Of a stretch of DNA of 64,000 bases, positions 25,766 to 38,400 are shown in pieces. Below the pieces are notes generated by a model, which searched no databases, was not told the origin of the DNA, and saw nothing but the letters and a program-made list of their open reading frames with translations. Within the stretch, counting starts at the first letter, position 1, and each line of letters opens with the position of its first letter. Origin of the DNA: Atrichornis clamosus (taxonomy: Eukaryota; Chordata; Aves; Passeriformes; Menuridae); contig WBMZ01012795.1 in NCBI GenBank assembly GCA_013400975.1, positions 62,001 through 126,000 on the forward strand, in the 5' to 3' direction. The translations under genes and the position numbers were made by a program.

Positions 25766-28029
25766 CTCCCGTTCTGTCCTCTCACATCACCTATTGCTCA
25801 GGTCATCCACACCTCCAACCTAGTAGTCTCCCTTGCACTAGATAAATAAGATAAAAGCAAAACTGTGACAGCAGCAAAGCCAAACACTCCAAAGAGATTA
25901 AATGCTACAATTAAGGTGGTCTTTGTCAGCAGAATTAGATATCTTATGTGCACATAAGTGTGCTATCCACCCATCTACACACACACAATTATGTTTATAT
26001 TTAAGCTGTAGTGCTGCCGTTAATTACAACGTAACACATAATTTTTGACAGCATTCCCTAATTATAGAATTATTCCAAAGTCATAGGGTGGAGACAAAAT
26101 ACATGACTCATCCCTGTGACCTCATGTCTATTTTGCAGGGGTCACTCCAGTGCTAGAAGGTTATCTATTGCTACCTTGCTTAAAAGGCACTTAATTACTC
26201 TTAACAGGGTGTAAAGGAGATAGGTGAGGTTTTTGGGTTTTTTTAAAGACATCAATCTCTAACTGCATTGTCATAGTTACAGCTAGGGAGTTTGGGAAAT
26301 GTACTAGAGAAATTGATTACTCAGACATGTGTGATTATGATTCATCTGGGAGCTTGGAAAAGAAAAGATGCACAAGTTCTTCGCCAGCACCATCATTTCT
26401 TCCTTTATTACTTTATTTGAAACAAAGCTTGGACAACACAAAAAATAATTTGATCTCCTGATAGCCATAGGCAGAATAAAAAATGTTCTTTTATACCTAC
26501 CCATGGCAGAACTACAGGCTAAAGATCAATTTGAAACAATGGTTTTCCTCACTTCATTTGCTAACCATTTCAAAGGCGTTACATTCTCATTTCTTTCAGG
26601 GAATCATAGATTCTGAGGCTTGGAAGATTTGTTCTCCTACTAAAGGAACATCTTTTGTCTGGCAGTATCTAGTTTTCAAGTACTCTAAGGAAAGTTAAAA
26701 AGGGGATTGTACAATCGATAAACAATCCACCCTTGAGGGTTAAAGAAGATTTTTGCCTGGCTTGTGGGATGGCGCATCAAGGCAACCATACCACCAAAGC
26801 ACTAGTGTCTTGTTTTCTCCTTAGTAAAAGAATTCTGGGCTTTTCCATGATGCATAAACACGTCACTTCCTCTTTAAAATATTTTTAAACCCTAGAAACA
26901 TTGACACTTCTAAATGCCTCCTTCCTAGGTGTTATCACAGCTGACGTATGAAAAGTATCCCTGAGTTATCCAACCTTGTAAATAGTTTTCTCTCGGTCTT
27001 CCCCCCAGGTCGTAGCTGTTTTCTGACTCGGACTCTCACCATGCACATTGCCACACACTGGCATGGCCTGGGACATGACTACATGAAGATGTCATTCCTG
27101 GCTTGTAGTTTGTACCTGTTAACTGTGGGGTCTTCTGCAGGCTTGACAGCAGGTCCTATACTGGAGTGCCATTGCCTCTGAGGGCAGGGCTAGTGAATAA
27201 AGCAATGAGTAGGCAGTCTGTTTAAATTTATTTTTTTTCAGGGCAAAATCACTATAGGTAAAAAATGTCTGTTTAAAACCAAAATAAATCATGCCCCTTT
27301 TTTAAAGTGCCTGTCCACTGTCCTCATGGGAACTTTGAGAAAACCAACACCCTCTTTGTGTTCCCACAGAGCCTCCCTCTATCAGTTCATCTCCTTGCCA
27401 CAGCTTTCGATCTGCCCTGGACATTCCTCAGTGATTCACCACCATTTAATGGGGATTAAGATGTTTTTAATTGTTTATAATCCTTTTGACCTTCTGCCTC
27501 AACTGAGAACCTGGAGTTGTGCCATTGCACTTCAAGCAGGAGTGGTGGCTTAGGGCAAAGCAGAGGTAATATTTTTTTTTAACTGGCACAATTACTGTGG
27601 ATCGAGAAAATATATATCTTGAGGGAATGCAAAGCCTCGTGCAGGTCTGAAATGAAAGCTGCAAAGATAAATTCATGTAGAGAGCAATTGCTCTGAATGT
27701 AATTTCTTTATGTTAACAAGTTGGATTACCAAAAAACAAAGGCAGCTGGTGTCTGTGAAATGGAGACAGTGTCTTAGCAGAGGGAGGGGTGATAAATCAT
27801 TAGCTCCAAAATGTTCATCTATTTTACGAGGTTATTCCAAGAGCATAGTAGCCTCCTAGAGGACATGACCATCAGTAACCACCAATAACTAAGATTCATC
27901 CTTGCAAATACACAGCAGGAGTTATGTATGAGAATGCTAGAAAAACTTGGAAAATTATTTTCTTGATCTAATTACCCCAAAATGATGAACTAAAACAAGA
28001 ATCAAAAATACTGTAAAAATAACCATGAT
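25766..28029. other. Non-coding stretch
   Basis: Includes a possible but weak exon-like signal at about 27009-27180 (acceptor TCTTCCCCCCAG, short frame, AATAAA at about 27196) that I do not call a gene. A CR1-like phrase near 26600 (ATCATAGATTCTGAGG) is too short to call. The rest is unremarkable. Confidence 0.35.
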
Positions 28030-28920
28030 ATGTTCTGAGCACAAGAACCAATTAACACAACAGCTCTCCCAGCCTCTACCTGATAAAGAACCATTCAGAC
28101 ATCTTCAGACAATGAAAAATCTGCTAAGCTAAGGTGAACTGTCGGCTCCTAAAGCCAAACTGTCTCCCTAAAGGAACAACCACATAAAATGCTTGTGCAC
28201 GGGGAATTAGAATTTGTTGACTCTTTCCTTCATACTTCTTTAACAAGCCAGAAGTTAAGTGTAGTACCCCTCCTCATATGGCAGTTTCAGGAAGAAGACA
28301 AGGAAACGTGTTGAGTCTGAAATCTCAAGACAAAATTCCCCCTTGGGCCGCTCTATTGACTACTTACAGAAAAGAGCCAGAAGAGAAATAACAAAGCAGG
28401 CATCATTACAACTTATTCCAGTCTCAAAGAGAAAGTCTGTCCTAAATCACAAGTAGTGCAAACATGCAACTAGATGACACTCTGACTAATAAAGTCAATG
28501 AAGACTGTGCAGAAAATAGCATGTTTTCTCTCCAGTGAACGGGTTAATGACCATAACTTCCTACCCACTACAGTCCTGTCATGTCCACTGTAAATGTTCC
28601 CAGACTGTCCACTAAGTTTCACTCTCTCTTAGCATCCTGCTTTGTCCCCAGTCTATCCCCAAGATGAATATCAACTCATATCAGCTCCTCATTGATTTTT
28701 ATTTAATTCAATAACAATTGTCCCTCCGTCAAACTCTCTTGAATATCACTCCACTGAAATCACCTTAGATGATCTGATCAATATCAAACTACAATTCACC
28801 AATTGTGGCGAGACATCCACAGATAAATTTGCTTGCCTGACGAAAATCAGCCACTGTTCAGCTTTTCAAACCTCACCTCATTTGCTCCGAAAAGATCTCT
28901 CATGGAGATCACTTTAGTTA
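28030..28920 (+). other. A/C-rich segment with serial open stretches in shifting frames
   Basis: The base composition changes here: the plus strand becomes rich in A and C and poor in G and T runs. Open stretches follow one another in different frames: about 28034-28130, 28162-28320, 28265-28453 (ending KRKSVLNHK then TAG), 28458-28535, and 28693-28917 (containing DDLINIKLQFTNCGE). Residues look hydrophilic and protein-like. This pattern could mean a decayed gene copy or retroelement broken by indels, or a composition effect. I recognise no family. An AATAAA lies at 28489-28494. Confidence 0.2.
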
Positions 28921-31900
28921 TTTAGACTTCCATTACTGGACAGGAGTATTCCCTAGGCAGGTGGATGGCATCTGTAAGTTAAAAGAACTGAAAATAATGT
29001 CAAGCCAATATTTTGGGACCTGTATAACCAATCATTCACAATTTACAAGGTCCTAAGAGAACATTTGAAAATAAATGCTATCAGAAGCAGAATTCTTTCC
29101 TTTCACACAGCTGCAGCCTTACTATCTTCAGCCCCAGAAACAAGTGCTCGGGGCTAGCAAGTACCACTGTATTTGAGCAGCAAACACTGAACGTGTCACC
29201 ACATCCTCTCACAAGCACGATCACCCTTGGAGCCTTTACAAGGCGTTTCTGCAGCCCACCCACTGTGCCACGTGCCATCCTGTGCACAATAACCAAGACT
29301 AAACAACTGTGATGTGCCAGGATGCAGCCAATGATGGAGAGAAGCTTCCATCTTCCAGTGGGGAATAATTCTCTCAATGCAGACACGCCATTCCTGAGAT
29401 TTTTAGTGTTATCCACACAGAGACAAAATGACACACCATAACAGGAGAACAGGTACTAGAAATCATCTCTCTTACAAATATTAAGAGATTAAAACCTCTT
29501 TTGAGACCTGTTTTCATTTAACACATTCCACCCCAACCTAATCACTCTAATCTTGAGGAGGGATAAAGATATTTCTCACTCTAGTCCAGAGTATTTAATA
29601 AGCTTTTTGTCTCCACAGGTACTTACCTTTTTTTTTTTTGTTTCAGACAGCCTGATGGGTTAATTTCAGTTTTCACAGCTGCTGTTTCTATTTCAGACCT
29701 GAAGAGGGGTTGTGTGTCCAATCACTTCTTTGTTGATTCCAGCTTTAGCACACTAGTCTAATGAAATATTTCACTTTTCCCCTTAATTGTTGATTTACTT
29801 CTGTTCTTAGATCACCATGGCTATACTACTTCTACAATGATCACACACACAAAAAATTGTTAGATCTCTGTATTCATGATATTCTTACCTTTCAGTTCCA
29901 TGTCTGTTATGCAGACTGAACTCCTAAACTGGATTATTTATGGAATTACTGCTGCACTTGTGGGCTCCTGTGATCACTGCCTGTGTTATTTGGGTTTAGC
30001 GTGCATAGAAACTTGAATGTTTCAGAGGCAGGTCTTTGCCTGGGGTAGTTCTGCACAGCCTTTGAGCCGCGGTGTGGCTCTGCCAGCTGTCAGTGGCACC
30101 TGGTTTCAGGTTGGGAATCTCTGCCCTCAGAGCAGCCTGTGAAGTCAAACTCGCCCAGTGCCTTCTGGAACCAGCATCTGTCAGAAACATATTCATTGCA
30201 GAAGCAGTGAGAACATAACATTGAACATCTATTTAGTGTTTTCCTATGTAACAAGCACTATGCTTATTCATATGAAGCTGGTAAACTGTTGTGATCTCTG
30301 AAATGGGAAAACCAAAGCATAATGCAGCCAGAACCATAAAAAAAAGAGCATGAAATTTTTACCCAAATAGCTTGATTTCCGGAGATAATAGTCATTCACA
30401 CCTCCCACGGAATTTGTTTTTCAGATGTGAAAGTCAGAATGAGTTGCAGGTGCTCAACACCTCTGAAGATCAGGCCAGTTCTCATGGCTGACTAATTGGG
30501 AGGGGGAAGTGTTTGAGGTGGGGTGGCGGGTTGCATCTTGCTGAAGCTCATGATTTTCCCAGTGTGAGCCAGGCACACATGACATTTCAGTAACAGTCTG
30601 TTGAATGTGTTACTTCTCATCCCAGAGTTAATTCATAGGAATACAAATTGCTCTCAAAGCAAGATTTTATTTTCCTAAAGAGTTCTGAATGTTAGCCTAG
30701 TTAAATCAGTTAACATACTCTTCTCTGTACACACACGAGAGCAGAATACCCCTAATTTTTCTAAGTACATAAAACCAGCATTCAGGAGCTGTAGAGCCAC
30801 ATGGTCCATGCAAAACTGATTATGGAAGGTGCATATCTTGCCTGTGATGAGGGAAACAGCAGCCTGACTTAGTGCAGGCTCATGACTCGCTATGACTTTT
30901 GTCCTTTTCCCTTGGGGTGCTGACCTTTACCCCCTCATTCCTTGAGTGACTGGTACCAACATTACATTCCAGAGAAGGAGAATGCTTACACTGTTTAACA
31001 GCAAATAGCCAAGAAAACTGTGAGGTAGATCTGTGTCTGTTACTCCTGGTGCCTGGCAGACACCGGACAGCCTGGTCCTAGGGGTGAGCAAGACCAGTGA
31101 AGGGTTTTTTCCAGCAGGATTTTCCAGTTTGTCACTTGGATGCAACCAAGTTTTGTGGCTTGGAGAGTAAAAAGCAAATTTGATGTGCTGTGTTTAGCTT
31201 TTGATGGATTTGTTTTTTATTTTGTTAATTTCACTGTCAAGGTTTTCAATAGCATCAACAGCAGTAATTTAGCTTCAGTTACCTGTTGTGGGTGGCTTAT
31301 GTAATATTAAATCTTTTCTTTCCTACAAACCATCCAACTGCCAAGATCATAAGCATTATATAAATTAAATAACTAAATGAGAGGCTTTGCAAGGACTCAA
31401 AGAAAATTCAGAGCTTTAGTATCACTCAGAAAAGAGCAGAATAGCAGGAATAAAGTTATTAGGATACTATTTCCTTCCAAAGAAAATTCCATGCAAGTAC
31501 TGCCTCCATCTAGAAGTGTGTAGGTGCCTCCACCAAAGCCACGGCCCTTTGTTGCTAAGCTTCATACATATGAGAAGAGAAAGAGAACACCTCCACTCCA
31601 GGAGACACCTCTGTTGTACACAGAGAAGTCAAATGATTTGACCAGCGACAGGAAGCAGTTCTTGAGCCACCACCTTGTGTCTTTGTGTCTTCTTTTTCTT
31701 CCATGTGCTCTTCCTTCTCATGCACAACCTCTTCTTCCTTTACAAGGAAGACTCTAAACTGAATTCAAACCAGAGCCCTTTTCCATTGCAGGACTGCCAG
31801 CAGCTTTGAGCTTTTCTGATGTTTTGAATTTTGAAACAAAAATTATGCCACTCTTCATTTGACATTGCTGCCACATTAGAAGGTTGTTTAATCAATGCAA

Positions 31901-34899
31901 TTTGTGGCAATTCCAACTCTGGGCTCTCTGAGAGCTTGTAACTGACTGTTGTTTTTTAAACACTGCTACAACCCTCTGTCCAGTCCTGCTGGCCACTCAA
32001 GGGTGTCCAACATAGTTTAGCTGATGGCACTGTTCCTTAGCAGATCTTTACATGCTGGGACACAGTAGGATTTGGAGTGAGAAATGAAACTGTAAACAAA
32101 TCCCACTGTTCCCAGATGGCATGGCTTAAGAATGTCCTCTCCCTCTTGTCAAATCTCATTTATTTACTTTAGTTTAATGTACAGAAAATACATAATTAAG
32201 ATTTTCACATTTATGGAAATAAGGGCTGTTTGGTGTTTGGAAAAATTACCTCCCCTTTATTAAATATTTGAGAGATCCAGCAGTAGCTGTGACAACAAAC
32301 ATAGGGTGAATTAACTCACTAGAAATGAAGAGATAATTCAGTAAAAAGGCACATATAATAGAGAAGAAACCTACCGATAAAAGGCAGCCAGATATAAAAC
32401 ATGATGTCCTGATTGCAGTCTTTATGGACTTCAGCTATTAACCATGCTATAGAACAGTGAAAATAACTTTTCTGCAAAGTTGTAAATCAGTTTTGTGCCA
32501 TTAGATGAAATATTATATGATGTTTTGAATTAGTCTTTAAAATGACCCTTCTCAGATATGCTCATATGAGGGCTAATAGTAAAGCTCTGTGTGAGATGAC
32601 ACACATTCAAGGAAAATAAGAGATAATGACCATGATTGCTTCAATAAACCTATGGTTAAATTATACACAGATATATGCCAGTCTAGATGTAGCTTGACAG
32701 TGAAATCAGCTATTGTGCAGGCTGTGAAGAACATAAAAAATATAAAATATTTGCTACCTTTACAAAGTTCTGACAAATAAGAGGAGAAACAGTGTGGGCA
32801 CAGCATATCTGACACATAGGCCACCATTTATTGGGATATATTTGAATGGAGAGTTTGAGAATGTAGCTGTAGCTTGTAAGGGAATTGAGCACAGAAAAGA
32901 GGTTGTTCATTTCTTGCCCACCTTGACTCGATGCCAGGGTCAATGCTGTTGTCAGTGCCATTGTCAGTGCTGAAACCCAAACATGCTGTTGAAAAGGGAG
33001 GAAAACCCGTTTCTTCCTCCAGTTTGCTTAGGGCGTCAAGCATGGGGTTTATGTCACTGAGCATTCAAGTGATGAGGATAAGGTGGCATCTTGTTTCAAT
33101 TCATCTTCCCAGAGTGGCACTTCTCAAGGATTTTGGAAGTGTAACCTGCTTTTGGCTCGTGCCTGTTCGCCCCTTTTTGCTGGCAGCTGCTCGTCTCCAA
33201 GGCAAGGCGGTGGGAATTGGCTGGAATTACTGGCTGCCATACTGACTCCCGTTTGCTCACTCTGGTTAAGCTGAGCTGCTGCTGGCACTTAGAGATAGTT
33301 AGCAGCTACCTAGCTAGTTGAAACACTTGCAGCCCAGAAATAAAAATCTGTTCGTGCTAAGAATGGAACTGCTACCAGCTTAGGAGGAAACTGGATTGCT
33401 ACAGATTTATCTCATCTAGCACTTCATGAGCTATTTCGGCCTGTGTGCGGTTACTCATCCAGGGTAGTTCTGGAATTGAAGTGTAGCCATGGTTTTACTG
33501 ACCTGCAAGAGACTTCCTGGATCATTTGCTCTTATGGAAAGCTATTTTGACCCTTTCATGCTTGTGAGAAGTTACATACAGAAATAGAAGTAGTTCTTTT
33601 GCTGCCACTGGAAGGTCACTTCAATACCTTTGTCATCAGAATCCTATTGCTGATTTCCAGCAATTTGTTCTTGTGCTAATGGTCAAAAATTATTCTTAAA
33701 CCTGGATTTTTGTGTGTTTGGTTTAGAGGTTTTTTTCATTCCTGCAGGCTCCCTCTCTCTTCTGCCATACTTATTTATAAACAATGACATGCCCTCTCCA
33801 CTTTCATTTTTCTGACATAAATAAATGAAGTCTTTCTGTCATATTGTCCTGTTTTGCCATACTCCTGAACATACTTGCAGTGTTCAACCTCTGCAATGTT
33901 TTTTTGGGCTCAACTGGCCAGAATTTGGTATGGACCCCTATGGGAGATCTCTACCTTTAAGAGCAATGTTGATATTTTCCTGTTTTCACTGGAAACACTA
34001 CACGTATTATGCCCCAAGGTTGTTTTTCACTCTTTATTGGTTGGTTACCTCTGAATCATAATTACTGGTTACCACCTGGTACATCCAGGACCCTGTCTGT
34101 CATTTCCCATTTGAGAGCTGAAAGGTGCAGCAGAATGTCGTACATGACCTTATATTTAGTCAGGTAAACTTCCAGATGTTTCCACTACTCCTGACTTTAA
34201 AGTCAAAGCTTCTTGCTGGTAACAATGGCTCCAGATTTTAGGAAAATATGCCTGCTGAAGCCAATGTTTTTCAGTTTGAGGTATTTAAATTTAGGAAGTT
34301 CACCTACATATATGCTGTACAGGTAGGATTTATGGCAGTGGTTAAGGAGTCATCTTGCACTAGGAGCTGCACAAAAGGGGAAAAACCCAAACTAATTTAC
34401 CATCTACAAACCTTATTATTACAAACTCTGCTTTCCCATACTTTGGAATGGGAACTGTTTGGCTAGGTAACAAAAAGAAATGGACTTGATTCTGTTGGTA
34501 GAAGAGGTATTTTTCCTCTTAACATGATTTTTTTTTAGTTAGAGTCTTGCTCTGTGTTTGTCTTAAAGCCATATATAGTTTTATAAAATGACTCTGTCCT
34601 TAAAATTTGAGCCTCAGTTGGTGTAACTATTTCTTTGGATGGATTTCTTACATCTTTTTCTATATTGTGTGAAGGCAGCTCTCTGCTGCATCTCATTTAC
34701 ATGTGCTTGTGGGTTTTGCTCATAAAACTCATAAGTGATTGCTAAGTCACTTCACTTCTGTGTGCACAATCATAGTCAACAGCACTCAAAAGGAAAAGAG
34801 CACATGATTAGAAAACTGTGGTATCAAATTTGATGAAAGCTCAATAAGATGTCAGCGCCACCTACCAAATATGTCTTTGAAGCATTCTGGTCAGCAGTG
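28921..34899. other. Long non-coding stretch
   Basis: The 117-codon frame at 29081-29434 (minus) starts with GTG, not ATG, and matches nothing I know. A T11 run sits near 29630. The block 32573-33274 has several overlapping frames on both strands without splice or codon support. No named repeat or RNA gene recognised. Confidence 0.35.
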
Positions 34900-35490
34900 C
34901 AGTGTGCTGTGTTAGGCAACGTGTTGCCTGCAGGTTGAGGGAGGAGCTCCTTCCACTCTGCTCAGTGCTGGTGAGGCCACACCTGGAGTGACGTGCCCAC
35001 CTCTGGGCTGCCCAGTGCAGACGAGACATGGACCTACTGGAGAGCATCTTGTGAAGGGACACAAATGATGGATGATGGTGCATCTCTTCTACAAAACAAA
35101 AGGCTGAGAGTGGAGTTCATCCTATGGAAGGTTCGGGGGTATCTCACCGATATGTGTAAGTGCCTGGAGGGAGGATGAAAAGGGGACAGAGCCAAGCTCT
35201 TTTCAGTGGTGTCCTCAGGCAGGACAGAGGCAATGGGCACACCCTGAAATACAGGATGCTCCATCTGCATATCAGGAAACACTTTCATTGTGAGGGTCAC
35301 TGAGGCCTGGCATAGGCTGTCCAGGGAGGTTGTGGAGTCTACATCCTTGGGGATATTCGAAAGTTATCTGCCCACGATCTTGGGAAACTTGTTGTAGGTG
35401 GTCCTGCAGGGGGATTGGACCAGATGATCTTTGGAGATTCCTTATAACCTCAACCATCCTATGCTCCAGAGATTCTGCAATTTTATAATA
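34900..35490 (+). mobile_element. CR1 LINE, 5'-truncated copy
   Basis: The plus strand follows the CR1 ORF2 C-terminal and 3' UTR consensus in order: 'gtgaggccacacctggagtg', 'gagacatggacctactggag', 'aggctgagag', 'atcaggaaacactttcattg', 'tgagggtcactgag', 'ccagggaggttgtggagtct', then 'gattggaccagatgatcttt', 'cctcaaccatcctatg'. Several small deletions and frameshifts break the reading frame. The end near 35480 has a degraded terminal repeat. Inactive. Confidence 0.92.
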
Positions 35491-38400
35491 CAGTATTTAT
35501 GCAAAATCACACTCCTCTTTGAAGCAAGTATAGTAAGCAAATTTGGATTATGTGGAATACCTCCTTAAAAAAATGGCACCTAAAACTAAACAGAAATATT
35601 CAAAGGAAAAACATTAAAAGTTGTTGTCCTTAAGCAAAAAAACTTTTTTCAGGAATGTCTGTAGAGAGATTGCATCAAGTATTGCAGTCCAAATGTTTTT
35701 GCACCTTGCTTATGTTAAGAAATACAGAATGTTCCCTTCCTCATGAAAATTAGTTTCAATTTAAAATCTGTGTAAGTCATATATTGAATTTCACCATTTG
35801 GCTAGTTGCATGGGTAGCAAGAAGATGGATAGGGAGTGATGGGCTAGAGGTGCAAAATAAATGCTAAATGTTTTTTTTTGCTTTGTTTTCATATTCTGAT
35901 AGCTGCTTGAAGGCTATGGTATTAGCTGCATGTGAACAGATACATTTTGGTAACAGTTACATACTCTGGGAATATTATTCCATGTTTATAAATTAGATGC
36001 ATAAGGAGAACATGGAAATAGCAAATTTGCATGTCCATAGCTCACTGACGAGAAAAACATAACTGTCTACTAGGTGCAGCTGTTGATACACAAGATACAT
36101 AGAATTCAAGGGATTTGAGAACTTAAGTACAGAGAAATTGTAGGTATTAGTCTGAAACTCTCTCTGTTTTAAGTTGGCTAGACTACCCTAGTACAAAAAA
36201 TTACCCTCAAGTAACTGAAAAGCAGAGAAACTAAAACTTGGATAACAATAGTCACAAGTTTCTGTAAACCAAAAGAATTGCCGCAAGCACACCATGAATA
36301 AGCTGTGGTTTGGGAATTGAGTTGGAAAAGCTGAAGTTCAGTAACCAGTGAAAATTTGCTGTTGTGAAAATGTGTGCAACCAAGAAAAAAATCTGCTTGT
36401 CTTCCTCTTGCAGTGTTGATGGTAGAGATCCCCTCTCTTCCACTCTTCCATCACAGCTAGTGTCTTTTAGGAAAATAAATTTGCAGCACTTTGTTAGAGT
36501 GCTTGAATAACTGATTATTGGTTTTTCTATAACATATTAATCCAAAACCAGATTGTATTGAAATATTCACAGTTTTTATATACATCCGTCATGGATATAA
36601 GAATTTCAATATTGTCCAAGGAAAAAAAAAAAGGCAGGCCTATCATTACTTCAGATCATTTTAGAAGATAGCTGAACTACAGTATCACATAAGCAGTAGG
36701 AGAGTGATTTTCTCAGCTGTCTAGTAGAGTAGCTGGTACGAGAAATCCAAGCACTGTGGGCCCCCTTCTATTGCAACATCTCTGCTAGGCTGTTTTGTTG
36801 CATGAAAACAAAGCTCTACAAGAGGCAAGAATGCTCTTACATCTCAACACCATCACAAATTTAAGCTAACATATCTTATTTAAAAAAAAAGGTTTAAAAA
36901 CTTGTGTTTCTCCAAATCTGTAAAGTTGCAAACCTTTAAACTACCACTCAATCTGTACAAAAATGAAGAACTGTAACTATTATTCATAGTGAGAATAGGT
37001 CAGACCAGATGCTGGAGAGAGCTTTTTAGGATCTGCTGGTGTCTCACAAATATGTTTGGAAAATAGTTTAAAAACCAATTATGTAAATACTTTTTGTACA
37101 AATATGTATATCTCATGCTCTGCTTCTAATTACATGAACACTTGCATAAAAAGAGATCTTTGGTTATCAGCTTTTGCTCTTCACATTTCCATAACCAGAC
37201 ATAAACTTCAAATTTGTTTGATGTGAAGATGAGGCTTAAATATAAAAGAAGGCAAGGATCAGAAAACATCAAAACAAACATATGCATGATAGTTCCCTGG
37301 GTGGTGGGTGTCACAAGCTGCTGAATATTAAATTGTTGCTTGACAGAAGGCCTATGGTCTTCAAGGAGGTGTTGTCTCTTAACTTGATTGTCTTGCAAAA
37401 AGATGTGTTTTCATTTAATGTTCTGGACCTATTTTCACCATCAGTCTGATGCCCCTAGTTTCTTTCTATCCTTTTTTTCTCTCTTCCTCTCTTTTTTTAA
37501 ATCACAAATGTAACATAACTCTAAATTCCTTTACAAAATGTAGTAGATGTTCATGAATCCCTGAGCCCACAAGGCTAGCCAAAAAAGGCCACAGAAAAAA
37601 ACTTCATTTAAAAAAGGACTGGGAAGAAAGCTGGCTAAATTACACAGCAAATCTGCATAATAGAGCATAAGAGAGGGGAAACTCCTTTTCCAGATGAAAT
37701 AGATATATGCATAGATGAGATAGTATTCCTTTGAGGAGTATTTTATGTATTTCACAGGAAGAGAATAAATTGTCTGATATTTTTATTTCAGGCTTTACAC
37801 TTTGTTTTATGAAGCACATTGAATCATTATCCCTGGAGGGAAAGTTAGCGTTAGCTCCTTACTGATGGCAATTCAACGAAATCACTTCGAGCAAAAGGTG
37901 AACATTTGTTAGCAATGCAGAAGAACTTTTGTGACACTTCTGTATGATGGCATTTACACCTCCTGAATCCTTCTTCTTATGCCGGTTGCTGGCATGGAAA
38001 ATGAAGCTCCACCTGCTGCAGCTGGATTCATGTCTAACTTTCTGGAATAGACTGGATTTCTAGAAATGTGACTGACAAAGGAAGCATAAACTATGTTTTA
38101 TTACTCATTCTGCACTATAATGGGTGTATTTAGAGTTCTTTCTTGGCCTGTGTCTGCTTGAGTCAATCTGATGGATGAGTGGCTCTGTCAAGACATACCT
38201 GACTGAGAAAGGCAGCAGTAGTGCAAAACTACATGGACACAGGAACAGATGCAGGTGGATGCAAAAGCTTGTGAAGTCTAAGTTGTATTACCAAGGTGAT
38301 ACTCATAAATAAATGTAACATGACCATGCTTTTACCATAAGCAGAATCCCATCCTAGTCAATTAGCTAGAGACGGCTACTTAAAGCAGAGCTGAAATTCT

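Noticed and set aside
26598..26635. CR1-like phrase (ATCATAGATTCTGAGGCTTGG)
   Set aside because: Too short and diverged; the following bases do not continue into CR1 3' UTR.
27009..27200. Exon-like signal: acceptor with C-rich tract, short frame, AATAAA
   Set aside because: The frame continues open upstream of the acceptor and has no coding character; AATAAA is common here.
29081..29434. 117-codon open frame on the minus strand
   Set aside because: Begins with GTG and has no recognisable domain or splice signals; composition is compatible with chance.
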